Assembly (NCBI GenBank): GCA_051653605.1
Contig: JBOFWL010000139.1
Location: forward strand, 186,001-250,000
Source of the DNA: JBOFWL01 sp051653605
GTDB lineage: Bacteria > Spirochaetota > Brevinematia > Brevinematales > Brevinemataceae
Length of the DNA stretch: 64,000 nucleotides
Direction of reading: 5' to 3'
Shown piece after piece: positions 1-8,309 of this stretch (within the stretch, counting starts at the first letter, position 1; each line of letters begins with the position of its first letter). The notes under the pieces were generated by a model. That model had not been told where the DNA came from. It saw nothing but the letters and a program-made list of their open reading frames with translations, and did not search any database. The translations under genes and the position numbers were made by a program.

Positions 1-2
1 AG

Positions 3-176
3 GAAGCCCGTACTAAGGAGATCCACGAACAGCTTATTGATGCCGCCCAAAATGGGGAGAGTGATAAGATAGCGTCCCTTAGTAAAGAAGCGCACTCATT
101 AGAAGGGGAAACAGCCAATTCTTATGAGCAACTCTTTGCCGAACAAGAAGCCTATGAAGAGGCTCTTAAAGAATAA
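3..176 (+). CDS. C-terminal end of an ABC-F-like ATPase (partial)
   Basis: Only the last 57 codons are in the window; the gene begins upstream. The peptide is charged, rich in Glu, Ala, Lys and Gln with regular Leu spacing, and looks like an alpha-helical coiled coil ending in EAYEEALKE. Such a tail is common on ABC-F ATPases (Uup/EttA relatives) that act on ribosomes, but no ATPase motif is visible here, so the family is a guess. The reading frame is open from base 3 to the TAA at 174-176 and is followed at once by a terminator hairpin. Confidence 0.5.
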   Translation, partial: EARTKEIHEQLIDAAQNGESDKIASLSKEAHSLEGETANSYEQLFAEQEAYEEALKE

Positions 177-182
177 AAAAAA

Positions 183-210
183 CACCTCGTAAATGAGGTG
201 CTTTTTTATT
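183..210. terminator. Rho-independent terminator, probably bidirectional
   Basis: The stem pairs CACCTC (183-188) with GAGGTG (195-200) around a 6-nt loop, followed by a T run (202-207) on the plus strand and preceded by an A run that serves the minus strand. It separates the plus-strand gene ending at 176 from the minus-strand gene ending at 220. Confidence 0.8.
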
Positions 211-219
211 TTAATTTTA

Positions 220-1155
220 TTATTCAAGAGTAAATACGCCAAGATCGTTGATAGATTTTTCAGGGGCTTTGGCAATTGTGTCGAAATCTCGTGCCATATC
301 AAATGCAAGAAGATGAGGCATGATTAATCGAATATACATAAAAGAGATAATTCCTCCACCTGCATCATAGGCATAGATAGCTTCGCCTGGACGAAGGCTT
401 TTTACCAAAGTAAGGCGGTATTTAGCATCTATTGATCGACTCGCTGGTATTTGGTATTTAGGATCAGAATTGGTGTCGGCAGGAGCCATAGTTGTTGTAA
501 GAGTAAGCTCTGGTTCGTTAATCTTGAGAAGGACACTTTCCATAGATTGATTATCTGGGTGATTGTAGAACTTAAGTCTCCATATAGTTTTATCTAAATT
601 TTGAAGCAAGCTTTTTGATGATGCTATTTGGGGGATTCTTCCTGATTTAAGTTTAGATGTATCATATGTTTGATAGGGGGCATAGGGCGGAATAAGTGTT
701 ATATTTGTAAACGGTAATTGAATAATGATGCTCTTTACATTGTTGGGATCAGGCACAGGGTAAGGGTCTACCAAGGGAGGACGAGAAGCTAAGTCTTCTT
801 CGGAATCTACATCAGTATATCCACTGTCTCCATAGCTTGAATCGTAGTCGTAAGAATCATCATCATCTTCTTCTTCTTCTGTAGATTCATCCTCATAAGG
901 ATATTCCTCTGTTAGTACTTCGTAGTCTATTACTTCGTAGTTTATTACTTCAGAGATCGGCATTACATCATCTTGATATACTGAGGGCTCATTTTCTGGA
1001 TTAGGTTGAGCGGGAACATATTCTTCTTGAGGTTGGTCAGAGACGTCCTCTTCTGTAGTATCAGGTTCTGGGTCTGCATTTGGCCCAGAATAGTACTGAC
1101 CATAGAGATAAGTTGCAGATAACACTGTCAACATCAACAGTAGGCACCGTTTCAT
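220..1155 (-). CDS. Exported acidic protein of unknown function
   Basis: 311 residues. An N-terminal signal peptide runs to about residue 19 with the likely cut before Gln (YLYG|Q). Residues about 25-125 are very acidic and Pro/Glu/Asp/Tyr-rich, with runs of Glu and Asp and a Tyr-Asp-Gly-Ser stretch. The remainder (about 130-311) is a more ordinary mixed-composition domain. I recognise no family. The same Asp/Gly/Tyr-rich flavour occurs in the exported proteins at 36970 and 38164. The gene has its own promoter (1185-1213) and a GAGG ribosome site before the ATG. It probably acts in the periplasm or at the cell surface. Confidence 0.75.
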   Translation of the reverse strand: MKRCLLLMLTVLSATYLYGQYYSGPNADPEPDTTEEDVSDQPQEEYVPAQPNPENEPSVYQDDVMPISEVINYEVIDYEVLTEEYPYEDESTEEEEDDDDSYDYDSSYGDSGYTDVDSEEDLASRPPLVDPYPVPDPNNVKSIIIQLPFTNITLIPPYAPYQTYDTSKLKSGRIPQIASSKSLLQNLDKTIWRLKFYNHPDNQSMESVLLKINEPELTLTTTMAPADTNSDPKYQIPASRSIDAKYRLTLVKSLRPGEAIYAYDAGGGIISFMYIRLIMPHLLAFDMARDFDTIAKAPEKSINDLGVFTLE

Positions 1156-1184
1156 ATAAAAACCTCTACTTAAATATTGCGTAT

Positions 1185-1213
1185 ATTATAGCAGAGGTTC
1201 TTATTTATCGAAA
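1185..1213 (-). promoter_or_regulatory. Promoter of the acidic exported protein
   Basis: On the minus strand TTTCGA and TATAAT are separated by 17 nt, with an extended -10 (TGCTATAAT). The -10 lies about 30 nt upstream of the ATG at 1155. Confidence 0.6.
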
Positions 1214-1235
1214 GTTTTAGCATAATATATATTTA

Positions 1236-1952
1236 TTAGAATGCCATTCCGACAGAAAAATTGTATGTTGCGGTACTAATGGCACCAAGTCTTAATCCTA
1301 AATCCCATCCAAACTTTAAAGAAGCATATCGATGAAAGTAATAATGGTATGCAAAACTAACTTCGGCTCCTCCAAATGCATTACTGGGTTCTTGCTCTCT
1401 TTGGGATACCACCCCTATACGTGTACCGACGGTGGCAAGGAAAGAAATAGTAAGCACATTTCCCATTCCTTTGTTTCTAAGGCGAGAATCGAAGAAGCTA
1501 AATCCGCCTCCAAAACCACCAGATATAGAAAATTGACTATTAAGTAATGTAAGATCGCTAGCAGAAGCCTCCGTTGCTTTCGAGATAGGGGCCTCGATGA
1601 GTAGGCGTACTACACCAAATCCAGATGTAAAACGTAAAAAGTGAATACCGATATGAAATCCGAACATAGGAATAGAAGTATTGGCAACTTCGCCATCAAA
1701 GAGAGTTTCCCCTCCAAAACGAAAACCAAAGCCAATAGAAGGAATATAATATCCAGGTTCACTTTGGAGATTAACTTGTTCTAATACCATGGTGCTTATC
1801 CGACGAATACGTTCTTCAAGGCTGGATTCTACCGATGTTAAACTTTGAGTGCTTTCGCGACTTTCTGAGTTTTTAGGGCTTTCTGATTGGGTAAAAGTTA
1901 TATTGGCTATACTCATACAAAAAATGAAAAAAGCTACTTTAAAATATTGCAT
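1236..1952 (-). CDS. Predicted outer-membrane beta-barrel protein
   Basis: 238 residues. A signal peptide ends near residue 21 with Gln as the predicted first mature residue (TFT|Q). After a Ser/Glu-rich linker (about 22-60) the chain shows alternating hydrophobic and polar residues, many Gly and aromatic residues (GFGFRFGGE, FGFHIGIHFL), and it ends in Phe (FSVGMAF), the usual last residue of outer-membrane barrels. No named family is recognised. It is a single gene with its own promoter (1981-2009) and sits 80 bases upstream of the acidic-protein gene, read in the same direction. Confidence 0.7.
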   Translation of the reverse strand: MQYFKVAFFIFCMSIANITFTQSESPKNSESRESTQSLTSVESSLEERIRRISTMVLEQVNLQSEPGYYIPSIGFGFRFGGETLFDGEVANTSIPMFGFHIGIHFLRFTSGFGVVRLLIEAPISKATEASASDLTLLNSQFSISGGFGGGFSFFDSRLRNKGMGNVLTISFLATVGTRIGVVSQREQEPSNAFGGAEVSFAYHYYFHRYASLKFGWDLGLRLGAISTATYNFSVGMAF

Positions 1953-1980
1953 AGAAAAATCCTCAAATATATAACCAAGG

Positions 1981-2009
1981 ATTATAACACAATTTTATTA
2001 AAAATTCAA
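1981..2009 (-). promoter_or_regulatory. Promoter of the barrel-like protein gene
   Basis: Minus-strand TTGAAT, 17-nt spacer, TATAAT preceded by TGT (extended -10). It lies about 28 nt before the ATG at 1952. Confidence 0.75.
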
Positions 2010-2031
2010 CCGCCAGAAATAAAGATTAAAA

Positions 2032-2844
2032 TTACTTTCTATTGAGAATAGACATAATAGCAAAATCGTAAATGCTATCCCCAGCCCATTTGCGAGCAGC
2101 TTGGCCTAACACGGAGTCGGGATTAGGGGCATAGCGTATTTTGGGGAAGGGGCTTGTTATAGCATGTAAAATAGATTTGCTGATGGTTGAAGGTGCTGCA
2201 GAGCGGCGATTATTTTGATATGAAGCAATGTTTTTTGCTATATGCTGATAATGAGAGGATATTTTAGCTTCATCAAAATTAGAAAAAGCAGCTTCTTTAA
2301 ATTCGGAATTAACAGCCCCAGGTTCGATAATGCTTACTTTAATTCCAAAATCTTTAAGCTCCATGCGGGCGGCATCGCTGAGTGCTTCTACAGCATGCTT
2401 AGAGGCGCAGTACCACCCCATCATTGGCATTGATATTTTGCCAACAACAGAACTAATATTGACAATTCGCCCAGATTTTCTTGCTCTCATTGAGGGAATG
2501 ACAAGTTGCATCATTCGTGAAAGCCCAAATACATTGACATCAAATTGTCGGCGAGCATCTTCTGGAGAAACATCTTCGATGGCGCCAAAGCACCCATACC
2601 CTGCATTATTAATGAGAGCATCAATGTGTCCCTCTGCAGAAAGAACGGATTCAACAACCTCACGACACGAAGCATCATCGCTAATATCTAATTTAAGAGC
2701 TTTTCCGCCAAGCTGATTGAGATACTCCATCATATCAACTCTGCGAGCAGCGCCATATACCGTCCATCCATGTTGAATAAGGAAGAGAGCTGTATCTTTT
2801 CCAATTCCAGAAGAGGCGCCGGTGAGAAGGGCAACTTTTTTCAT
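2032..2844 (-). CDS. Short-chain dehydrogenase/reductase (classical SDR)
   Basis: 270 residues. The Rossmann cofactor motif TGASSGIG is near residue 9, the structural NNAG motif near residue 80, and the catalytic Ser and YxxxK (WYCASK) lie around residues 135-155. The Arg pair after the first glycine-rich turn (AARRVD) favours NADP(H). The substrate cannot be read from sequence. The length and C-terminal extension resemble the 17-beta-hydroxysteroid-like/YbbO subgroup of oxidoreductases. It stands alone with its own promoter (2879-2908) and an AGGAG site before the ATG. Confidence 0.88.
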   Translation of the reverse strand: MKKVALLTGASSGIGKDTALFLIQHGWTVYGAARRVDMMEYLNQLGGKALKLDISDDASCREVVESVLSAEGHIDALINNAGYGCFGAIEDVSPEDARRQFDVNVFGLSRMMQLVIPSMRARKSGRIVNISSVVGKISMPMMGWYCASKHAVEALSDAARMELKDFGIKVSIIEPGAVNSEFKEAAFSNFDEAKISSHYQHIAKNIASYQNNRRSAAPSTISKSILHAITSPFPKIRYAPNPDSVLGQAARKWAGDSIYDFAIMSILNRK

Positions 2845-2878
2845 GATTAACTCCTAATTAATATTCCTGTTCTAAACT

Positions 2879-2908
2879 AGTATATTACAATATATCCTAT
2901 ATATTCAA
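2879..2908 (-). promoter_or_regulatory. Promoter of the SDR gene
   Basis: Minus-strand TTGAAT, 18-nt spacer, TATACT, about 35 nt before the ATG at 2844. Confidence 0.6.
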
Positions 2909-2989
2909 GATAATACAGAAAATATAGAGAAAAAACTTATTATAGTTTAAAAATAGCCGATAAATATAAAAACACTATGAGGTATTTCT

Positions 2990-3703
2990 ATGAGAAAAGC
3001 AATGCTCCTTATTCTTTTATTTGCTGGAGGAATTGTACATGCTCAAAACCCAGAACTTGATGCCTATACACACCGATTTTTAAGTGGGTATCCCATTAAT
3101 TCTCAAAATTTTAGCGCCCCATCTCTTGAGGATATGCTCCTTGCTAAAGCTTATCTTTTTGATTTAGAACTCCAAAATTTAAAAATGAATAATGAGTCCC
3201 AAAAAGAAGTGCTACTTACTTATGGTTTGTCTGTATATGAGGAAATGGTTGACTATACTCAAAAATTTGGTCGAAGTACTCCTAGTGCTGGTTTTTTAGT
3301 TTTGTTAGCGAACTTACGTCTTTCGATGTATCCATTTATGGGGCCATTGGAATCACAGAGTTTGATAGAATTAGCCCGTGAGGACATCGTGTTTGCACTT
3401 CGTAAAACCCCTCATAGCCCAGCGGCTTATATGGCCTTGGCTCGTTATTATTCTGAAATCCCTGCTGATAAAGGTTTGAATATGTTCTCAGCTCATATGT
3501 ATCTTGATAGAGCGCAACACTATGCAGAACAGCCTTTCCAACGGTATCAAATTCACCTATTACGTGCAGAATTTGCCCAGAAAGAGAAAAAAATAGATGT
3601 GGTTCAAAAAGAAATCGACTTTGCAGCCCGGATCTATCCAATGGGTAAGCTTCATGCCTCTTATATACAGCATATAACAAATACAAATACAGCATTAAAA
3701 TAA
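2990..3703 (+). CDS. Exported TPR-like protein of unknown function
   Basis: 237 residues. A signal peptide ends at about residue 18 with Gln following (VHA|Q). The mature part is helical, with repeated Ala/Leu/Tyr patterns such as SPAAYMALARYY and YQIHLLRAEFAQKE that look like degenerate tetratricopeptide helices. No catalytic motif is visible. A GAGGT site precedes the ATG. The gene is followed by a strong terminator and then by alr. It is probably a periplasmic scaffold or binding protein; the function is unknown. Confidence 0.7.
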   Translation: MRKAMLLILLFAGGIVHAQNPELDAYTHRFLSGYPINSQNFSAPSLEDMLLAKAYLFDLELQNLKMNNESQKEVLLTYGLSVYEEMVDYTQKFGRSTPSAGFLVLLANLRLSMYPFMGPLESQSLIELAREDIVFALRKTPHSPAAYMALARYYSEIPADKGLNMFSAHMYLDRAQHYAEQPFQRYQIHLLRAEFAQKEKKIDVVQKEIDFAARIYPMGKLHASYIQHITNTNTALK

Positions 3704-3709
3704 AAGAAG

Positions 3710-3731
3710 CGCACCTAAGGGTGCGTTTTTT
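3710..3731 (+). terminator. Intrinsic terminator lying in the alr leader
   Basis: The stem CGCACC/GGTGCG (3710-3725, 4-nt loop) is followed by six T (3726-3731). The alr ribosome site begins only three bases later, so any transcript reaching alr from upstream must pass this structure. Confidence 0.85.
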
Positions 3732-3744
3732 GTTGAGGATTTTT

Positions 3745-4842
3745 ATGAGTGACCATCGTTCTTTATGGTTAGAAATTAATATTTCAAAATATCTATCTAA
3801 TATTAGATTTTTGAAAAGCCTGCTTGCTCCCAGTACAAAATTGAATATTTGTATGAAGGCAAATGCTTATGGCCATGGATTATCTGCTATGTCTCAAATA
3901 GCTTGCCAACTTGCCGATTCATTTTCGGTTGCCACTGTTAATGAGGCGGTAATTTTAAGAGAATTGGGGATCCCAAACCCAATTATTCTTCTTTCTCCTC
4001 ACCATAAGGATGAAGTAGAAACGATAGCTCACTATCACTTGGAGCCAATTATTGGAAATACGGATCTCCTTGATGCCTATGAAAATACAGGTAAGAAGAT
4101 AAAGTTGCACTTAAAAATAGATACAGGGATGAGCCGTATTGGCTGTATGCCTAACGAGGCCGCTAAAATAGCGATAGAAATACAATCTCGCTCTAATTTG
4201 AAACTAGAAGGCGTCTGTACCCATTTTGCCGATTCCGAAGAAGATCCAGAAGGCACTCAACGCCAAATATCAGAATTTGAACTTGCTTGCTCACTACTTG
4301 AAGAAAAAGATTTACTTCCTCTAACAAGACATGTTTGTAATTCTGCGGGGCTTTTACATCACCCAGAGGCTCATTATGATATGGTTCGAACGGGTTCAGC
4401 AACAGTTGGCTATGTTTTAGACCAATATCCTCACCCAAAATTCCCTGAAATCCGCTTTTGTGCCTCACTGAAAAGCCGTATTCTTGCGATTAAACGGATT
4501 CCAGAAGGGGCTAAAGTCTCCTACGGTGGCACTTGGACCGCAAAAAGACCAACAACTATTGGGATTATCCCTGCTGGTTATGCAGATGGGCTTCCAATAG
4601 GGATGCATAATAAAGCATCTTTTCTTATTGATGAGCACCTTGCTCCTGTGCGTGGAAAAGTGTGCATGGATCAAACAATGCTTGATGTGACGGATATCCC
4701 CAATCCGCTGGGTAAAGAAGTTTTAATATTCGGAGACCACCCAAGCCAGAATTTAAGCGCAATGGCTCCTCTCTACGGGGCAACGGTTTCGTCAATCCTT
4801 ACCATCATTCCAAATAGAGTTCCTCGAGTGTACATACATTAA
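3745..4842 (+). CDS. alr: Alanine racemase
   Basis: 365 residues from the ATG at 3745, which has a TGAGGA ribosome site 5 nt upstream. An in-frame GTG at 3721 lies inside the terminator stem and is unlikely to be used. This PLP enzyme interconverts L- and D-alanine for peptidoglycan. The PLP lysine is K38 in MKANAYGHG. The catalytic tyrosine of the second domain is in KVSYGGTW, and the C-terminal signature is GKVCMDQTMLDVT. The length is typical for a fold-type III racemase. It is cytoplasmic. The terminator just before its ribosome site suggests expression by read-through or attenuation. Confidence 0.95.
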   Translation: MSDHRSLWLEINISKYLSNIRFLKSLLAPSTKLNICMKANAYGHGLSAMSQIACQLADSFSVATVNEAVILRELGIPNPIILLSPHHKDEVETIAHYHLEPIIGNTDLLDAYENTGKKIKLHLKIDTGMSRIGCMPNEAAKIAIEIQSRSNLKLEGVCTHFADSEEDPEGTQRQISEFELACSLLEEKDLLPLTRHVCNSAGLLHHPEAHYDMVRTGSATVGYVLDQYPHPKFPEIRFCASLKSRILAIKRIPEGAKVSYGGTWTAKRPTTIGIIPAGYADGLPIGMHNKASFLIDEHLAPVRGKVCMDQTMLDVTDIPNPLGKEVLIFGDHPSQNLSAMAPLYGATVSSILTIIPNRVPRVYIH

Positions 4843-4887
4843 ATCTGCACAATTTTTAATCACGCTATTTAATAGTTGTAAAATTTA

Positions 4888-4917
4888 TTGACTAAAGCTT
4901 GTGCATCATGTTATAAT
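4888..4917 (+). promoter_or_regulatory. Promoter of the glutamine synthetase gene
   Basis: TTGACT (4888-4893), 18-nt spacer, TATAAT (4912-4917). Transcription would start near 4924, which rules out an in-frame GTG at 4901 as the start codon and supports the GTG at 4949. Confidence 0.85.
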
Positions 4918-4929
4918 AACGTGCATCAT
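4901..4929 (+). promoter_or_regulatory. Direct repeat around the -10 box, possible operator
   Basis: GTGCATCAT occurs at 4901-4909 and again at 4921-4929, exactly 20 bp (about two helical turns) apart, so the copies bracket the -10 hexamer on the same face of the DNA. This placement suits a repressor of the glutamine synthetase gene. The protein is unknown. Confidence 0.45.
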
Positions 4930-4948
4930 ATTGCATTGGAGGTCTACA

Positions 4949-7069
4949 GTGAGTAAATTCTCAACAAAACAAAAAGATGTTGCTGCATTTTTTGGGTCAA
5001 AGGTTTTCGGAGATCAAGAAATGAGGGAGCGGCTATCCATAGAGACCTACAAAGCATTTCAAGATGCTACATCTTCAGGAAAAGAGCTTTCATTGAGTAT
5101 TGCGGACGAAATAGCAAAAGCAATGCTTGAATGGGCAGTAGAAAACGGCGCCGTGCATTTTACCCACTGGTTTCAGCCAATGACGGGCATAACTGCAGAA
5201 AAACATAATAGTTTTATTGAACCACTAGGTCGCAGTCAAATTAGTCTGAAATTTTCGGGTAAAGAATTAATAAAAGGCGAATCAGATGCGTCAAGTTTTC
5301 CTAATGGAGGCTTGCGCGCTACTTTTGAGGCAAGAGGATATACAGCGTGGGACCTATCATCCTACGCTTTTATTAAAGATGATACTCTCTGTATTCCTAC
5401 AGCATTTTGTTCTTATGGGGGAGAGTCTCTTGATACTAAAACACCTTTATTGCGTTCGATAGAAGCTCTAGATCTACAATCGCGGCGTATCTTAGCTCTT
5501 TTTGGGCATAAAGATGTAAAAAAAGTGATTTCCACCGTTGGCCCCGAACAAGAGTATTTTCTTATTAATAAAGAGCAGTTTTTGAAAAGACCAGACTTAA
5601 TTCATTGTGGTAGAACGCTTTTTGGTGCTAGGGCTTTAAAAGGACAAGATCTTGAAGATCATTATTATGGAACGATTAAACCAAAAGTGTCTCTCTTCAT
5701 GAAAGAGCTAGAAGATGCATTATGGCGGCTTGGAGTTTACGCTAAAACAAAACATAACGAAGTAGCTCCAGGACAGCATGAATTTGCTCCTATTTTTACG
5801 TCGGCAAATGTCGCAGCAGACCATAACCAGCTAACGATGGAATTAATGAAATCCATCGCAGATAAGCATGGGTTTGCATGCCTTCTTCATGAAAAACCTT
5901 TTGCCGGCATCAATGGCAGTGGAAAACATAATAACTGGGGGCTTAGCACGGATACGGGGGTAAATCTTCTCGAACCAGGCGATACTCCTCATGAAAACGC
6001 TCAGTTTATTCTTTTTTTAATAGCTGTTATTCAAGCGGTGGATACATATCAAGATCTTCTACGGGCTTCGGTTGCATCGGCGAGTAATGATCATCGATTA
6101 GGAGCAAACGAGGCACCTCCAGCTATTATTTCAATTTTTTTAGGCGATGAGCTTACAGCCATTCTGGATGCCCTTGAAACAGGCTCGCCCTACGTATCAA
6201 ATCATAAAAATCTCAAAATAGATATTGGAGCAACGGCTCTTCCCCCCTTAAATAGGGATGTTACAGATCGAAACAGAACTTCGCCTTTCGCCTTTACTGG
6301 AAATAAATTTGAATATAGAATGCCTGGGTCATCGGCGTCAATTTCCGCTCCTAATATGGTGCTAAATACAATTGTTGCCGATATTTTGAAGGATTTTGCC
6401 GACGAGCTAGAGAAAGAAGAGGGGAACTTTCACGATAGATTGAATGATTTAATCAAAAAGAGTATTAGTAGCCATAAGCGAATTATCTTTAATGGGAATA
6501 ATTATTCAAAAGAATGGAAGCAAGAAGCACAGAAAAGAGGGCTTTTTAACCTTGAAAACACCCCCGATGCCTTGGAAGTATTCAAAAATCCGAAAAGTAT
6601 AGCTGTTTTTCAAAAACATAAAGTGCTTTCTCCTGTAGAATTATCTTCTCGCTATGATATTTTAGTGGAAAATTATTCGAAAATCATCAATATAGAGGCG
6701 ATGGTGCTTCTTCACATGGTTCAAAAACATATTATGCCCGATCTTTCCGCATATGAACAGATGCTTGCATCAACAATTAGTTCAAAAAAGCAACTAGGAT
6801 TAGACTTATCCTGTGAAATGGAGCTAAATATTCTTAAAAAATGCTCGCAATTGGGTAAAGAGCTTATAATTCATTGGCAACACCTCGATCAAGAGCTAAA
6901 ATCAACCTCAAAATATACTGTTTATTCAGAAAAAGCGCGCTACTATCGTGATATAATACTCAAACGAATGAACGATCTACGTGCTATCATCGACCCCCTT
7001 GAGAGTATTGTTCCTGCTAGTGCTTGGAGCCTGCCCACATACGAAGACATGCTCTATAGTATACGCTAA
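4949..7069 (+). CDS. glnN: Glutamine synthetase type III
   Basis: 706 residues, the size of GSIII rather than the 450-residue GSI. It condenses ammonia and glutamate with ATP to give glutamine. Recognisable GSIII segments are HWFQPMTGITAEKHNSF near residue 70, GPEQEYF near residue 197 (metal-binding Glu), the loop around EVAPGQHEFAP, and NGSGKHNNWGLST (nucleotide/glutamate site). The GTG start at 4949 has a GGAGG site 6 nt upstream and lies just downstream of the mapped promoter. It is a single gene, followed by the tyrS promoter. The direct repeat at its promoter suggests nitrogen-responsive repression, which is inference. No PII gene is nearby. Confidence 0.95.
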   Translation: MSKFSTKQKDVAAFFGSKVFGDQEMRERLSIETYKAFQDATSSGKELSLSIADEIAKAMLEWAVENGAVHFTHWFQPMTGITAEKHNSFIEPLGRSQISLKFSGKELIKGESDASSFPNGGLRATFEARGYTAWDLSSYAFIKDDTLCIPTAFCSYGGESLDTKTPLLRSIEALDLQSRRILALFGHKDVKKVISTVGPEQEYFLINKEQFLKRPDLIHCGRTLFGARALKGQDLEDHYYGTIKPKVSLFMKELEDALWRLGVYAKTKHNEVAPGQHEFAPIFTSANVAADHNQLTMELMKSIADKHGFACLLHEKPFAGINGSGKHNNWGLSTDTGVNLLEPGDTPHENAQFILFLIAVIQAVDTYQDLLRASVASASNDHRLGANEAPPAIISIFLGDELTAILDALETGSPYVSNHKNLKIDIGATALPPLNRDVTDRNRTSPFAFTGNKFEYRMPGSSASISAPNMVLNTIVADILKDFADELEKEEGNFHDRLNDLIKKSISSHKRIIFNGNNYSKEWKQEAQKRGLFNLENTPDALEVFKNPKSIAVFQKHKVLSPVELSSRYDILVENYSKIINIEAMVLLHMVQKHIMPDLSAYEQMLASTISSKKQLGLDLSCEMELNILKKCSQLGKELIIHWQHLDQELKSTSKYTVYSEKARYYRDIILKRMNDLRAIIDPLESIVPASAWSLPTYEDMLYSIR

Positions 7070-7074
7070 TTTTA

Positions 7075-7103
7075 TTGCGAAAAAAACATGTTTATGCTAT
7101 AAT
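7075..7103 (+). promoter_or_regulatory. Promoter of tyrS
   Basis: TTGCGA (7075-7080), 17-nt spacer, TATAAT (7098-7103) with extended -10 TGC. It implies a short leader of about 20 nt, so no T-box fits before tyrS. Confidence 0.8.
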
Positions 7104-7128
7104 ACCGAAGTATTTTATGGAGGTATGT

Positions 7129-8295
7129 ATGCTTTCCGCGGAAGAACAACTTATACTAATAAAACGAGGGGCAGTTGATGTGCTTCCTGAAGAGGAGCTA
7201 CTCAAAAAGCTTCGAAAGGGAAAGCCCCTTAATGTTAAGTTAGGTGCAGACCCGTCTGCTCCAGATTTGCATTTAGGACATACGGTTATTTTTCGTAAAC
7301 TTAGACAATTTCAAGATTTAGGGCATCATGTAACTTTTATTATTGGAGATTTTACGGGGATGATTGGCGATCCTTCTGGTAAAAGTGAAACACGAAAGCC
7401 ACTTACTCGAGAACAAGTTCTAGCAAATGCAGAAACCTATAAACAGCAAGTATTCAAGATTTTAAATCCAGAGCAAACAACAATTCGTTTTAACTCAGAA
7501 TGGTTGGCTCCCTTAAGCTTTACCGATCTTCTCAGGCTTACATCAAGAATGACGGTCGCGCAGCTTTTAGAGCGTGATGATTTTGCAAAGCGTTACGCAG
7601 AGCATCGTCCTATTTCCTTGGTAGAGTTCATGTATCCTATGGCTCAAGCGTATGATTCGGTAATGATAGATGCCGATATAGAGCTTGGCGGCACCGATCA
7701 AAAGTTCAATCTTCTTTTTGGGCGAGCTCTCCAGCAATCGATGGGGAAAGAGCCTCAGTGTATCCTCACAATGCCACTCATCGAGGGGACTGACGGTGTT
7801 CAAAAGATGAGTAAATCTCTCAACAACTATATTGGGATTAATGAAAAACCAGAAGATATTTTTGGTAAAATAATGAGTATTCCCGATACCTTAATCGAAA
7901 AATATTACACACTTCAAACAAATATTTCTATTGAAGGTGTTAGAAAACGTCTTCAATCTGGGGAAAACCCAAGAAACTTAAAGGTAGATCTTGGTAAAGA
8001 TATTGTAACTCAGTACTATGATGCTGAAGCAGCTGAAAAAGCGTTTAGTCACTTTGAAAACCTTTTTAAGAAAGGGGGCGTGCCTGATGATATGCCTATA
8101 TTTACGCTTAATGGTGCCCAAAATATCGTAGATATCATGGTTGAATCAGGGCTTATTGATAGTAAAAGTGCTGTTAGAAGGCTTATTAGCCAAGGTGCAG
8201 TATCTATCGATGGAGAAAAAATTACCAGTGAACTTGTTATTTCAAATTCCTGCGTTATCAGAGCTGGTAAGCTTAAGTTTTTACAAGTTAAATAA
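7129..8295 (+). CDS. tyrS: Tyrosyl-tRNA synthetase
   Basis: 388 residues from the ATG at 7129, placed 5 nt after GGAGG; upstream in-frame codons overlap the promoter. This class I synthetase charges tRNA-Tyr. The ATP-binding HIGH-type motif is HLGH (residues 48-51), KMSKS is at residues 226-230, and the C-terminal 60 residues form an S4-like RNA-binding domain (SAVRRLISQGAVSIDGEKI). The sequence resembles the TyrZ-type branch. It is followed after 14 nt by the sirtuin gene, probably on the same transcript. Confidence 0.96.
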   Translation: MLSAEEQLILIKRGAVDVLPEEELLKKLRKGKPLNVKLGADPSAPDLHLGHTVIFRKLRQFQDLGHHVTFIIGDFTGMIGDPSGKSETRKPLTREQVLANAETYKQQVFKILNPEQTTIRFNSEWLAPLSFTDLLRLTSRMTVAQLLERDDFAKRYAEHRPISLVEFMYPMAQAYDSVMIDADIELGGTDQKFNLLFGRALQQSMGKEPQCILTMPLIEGTDGVQKMSKSLNNYIGINEKPEDIFGKIMSIPDTLIEKYYTLQTNISIEGVRKRLQSGENPRNLKVDLGKDIVTQYYDAEAAEKAFSHFENLFKKGGVPDDMPIFTLNGAQNIVDIMVESGLIDSKSAVRRLISQGAVSIDGEKITSELVISNSCVIRAGKLKFLQVK

Positions 8296-8309
8296 TTAGG
8301 AGCGCAACA

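Noticed and set aside
1164..1199. Inverted repeat AACCTCT/AGAGGTT around the promoter of the gene at 1155, possible ribosome-site-sequestering hairpin.
   Set aside because: One arm lies upstream of the predicted transcription start, so the hairpin would not form in the mRNA.
2330..2716. A 128-codon plus-strand open frame.
   Set aside because: It is antisense to the SDR gene, whose motifs are clear; the frame has no family resemblance or ribosome site.
7075..7128. T-box riboswitch before tyrS.
   Set aside because: The promoter leaves a leader of only about 20 nt, too short for a T-box.
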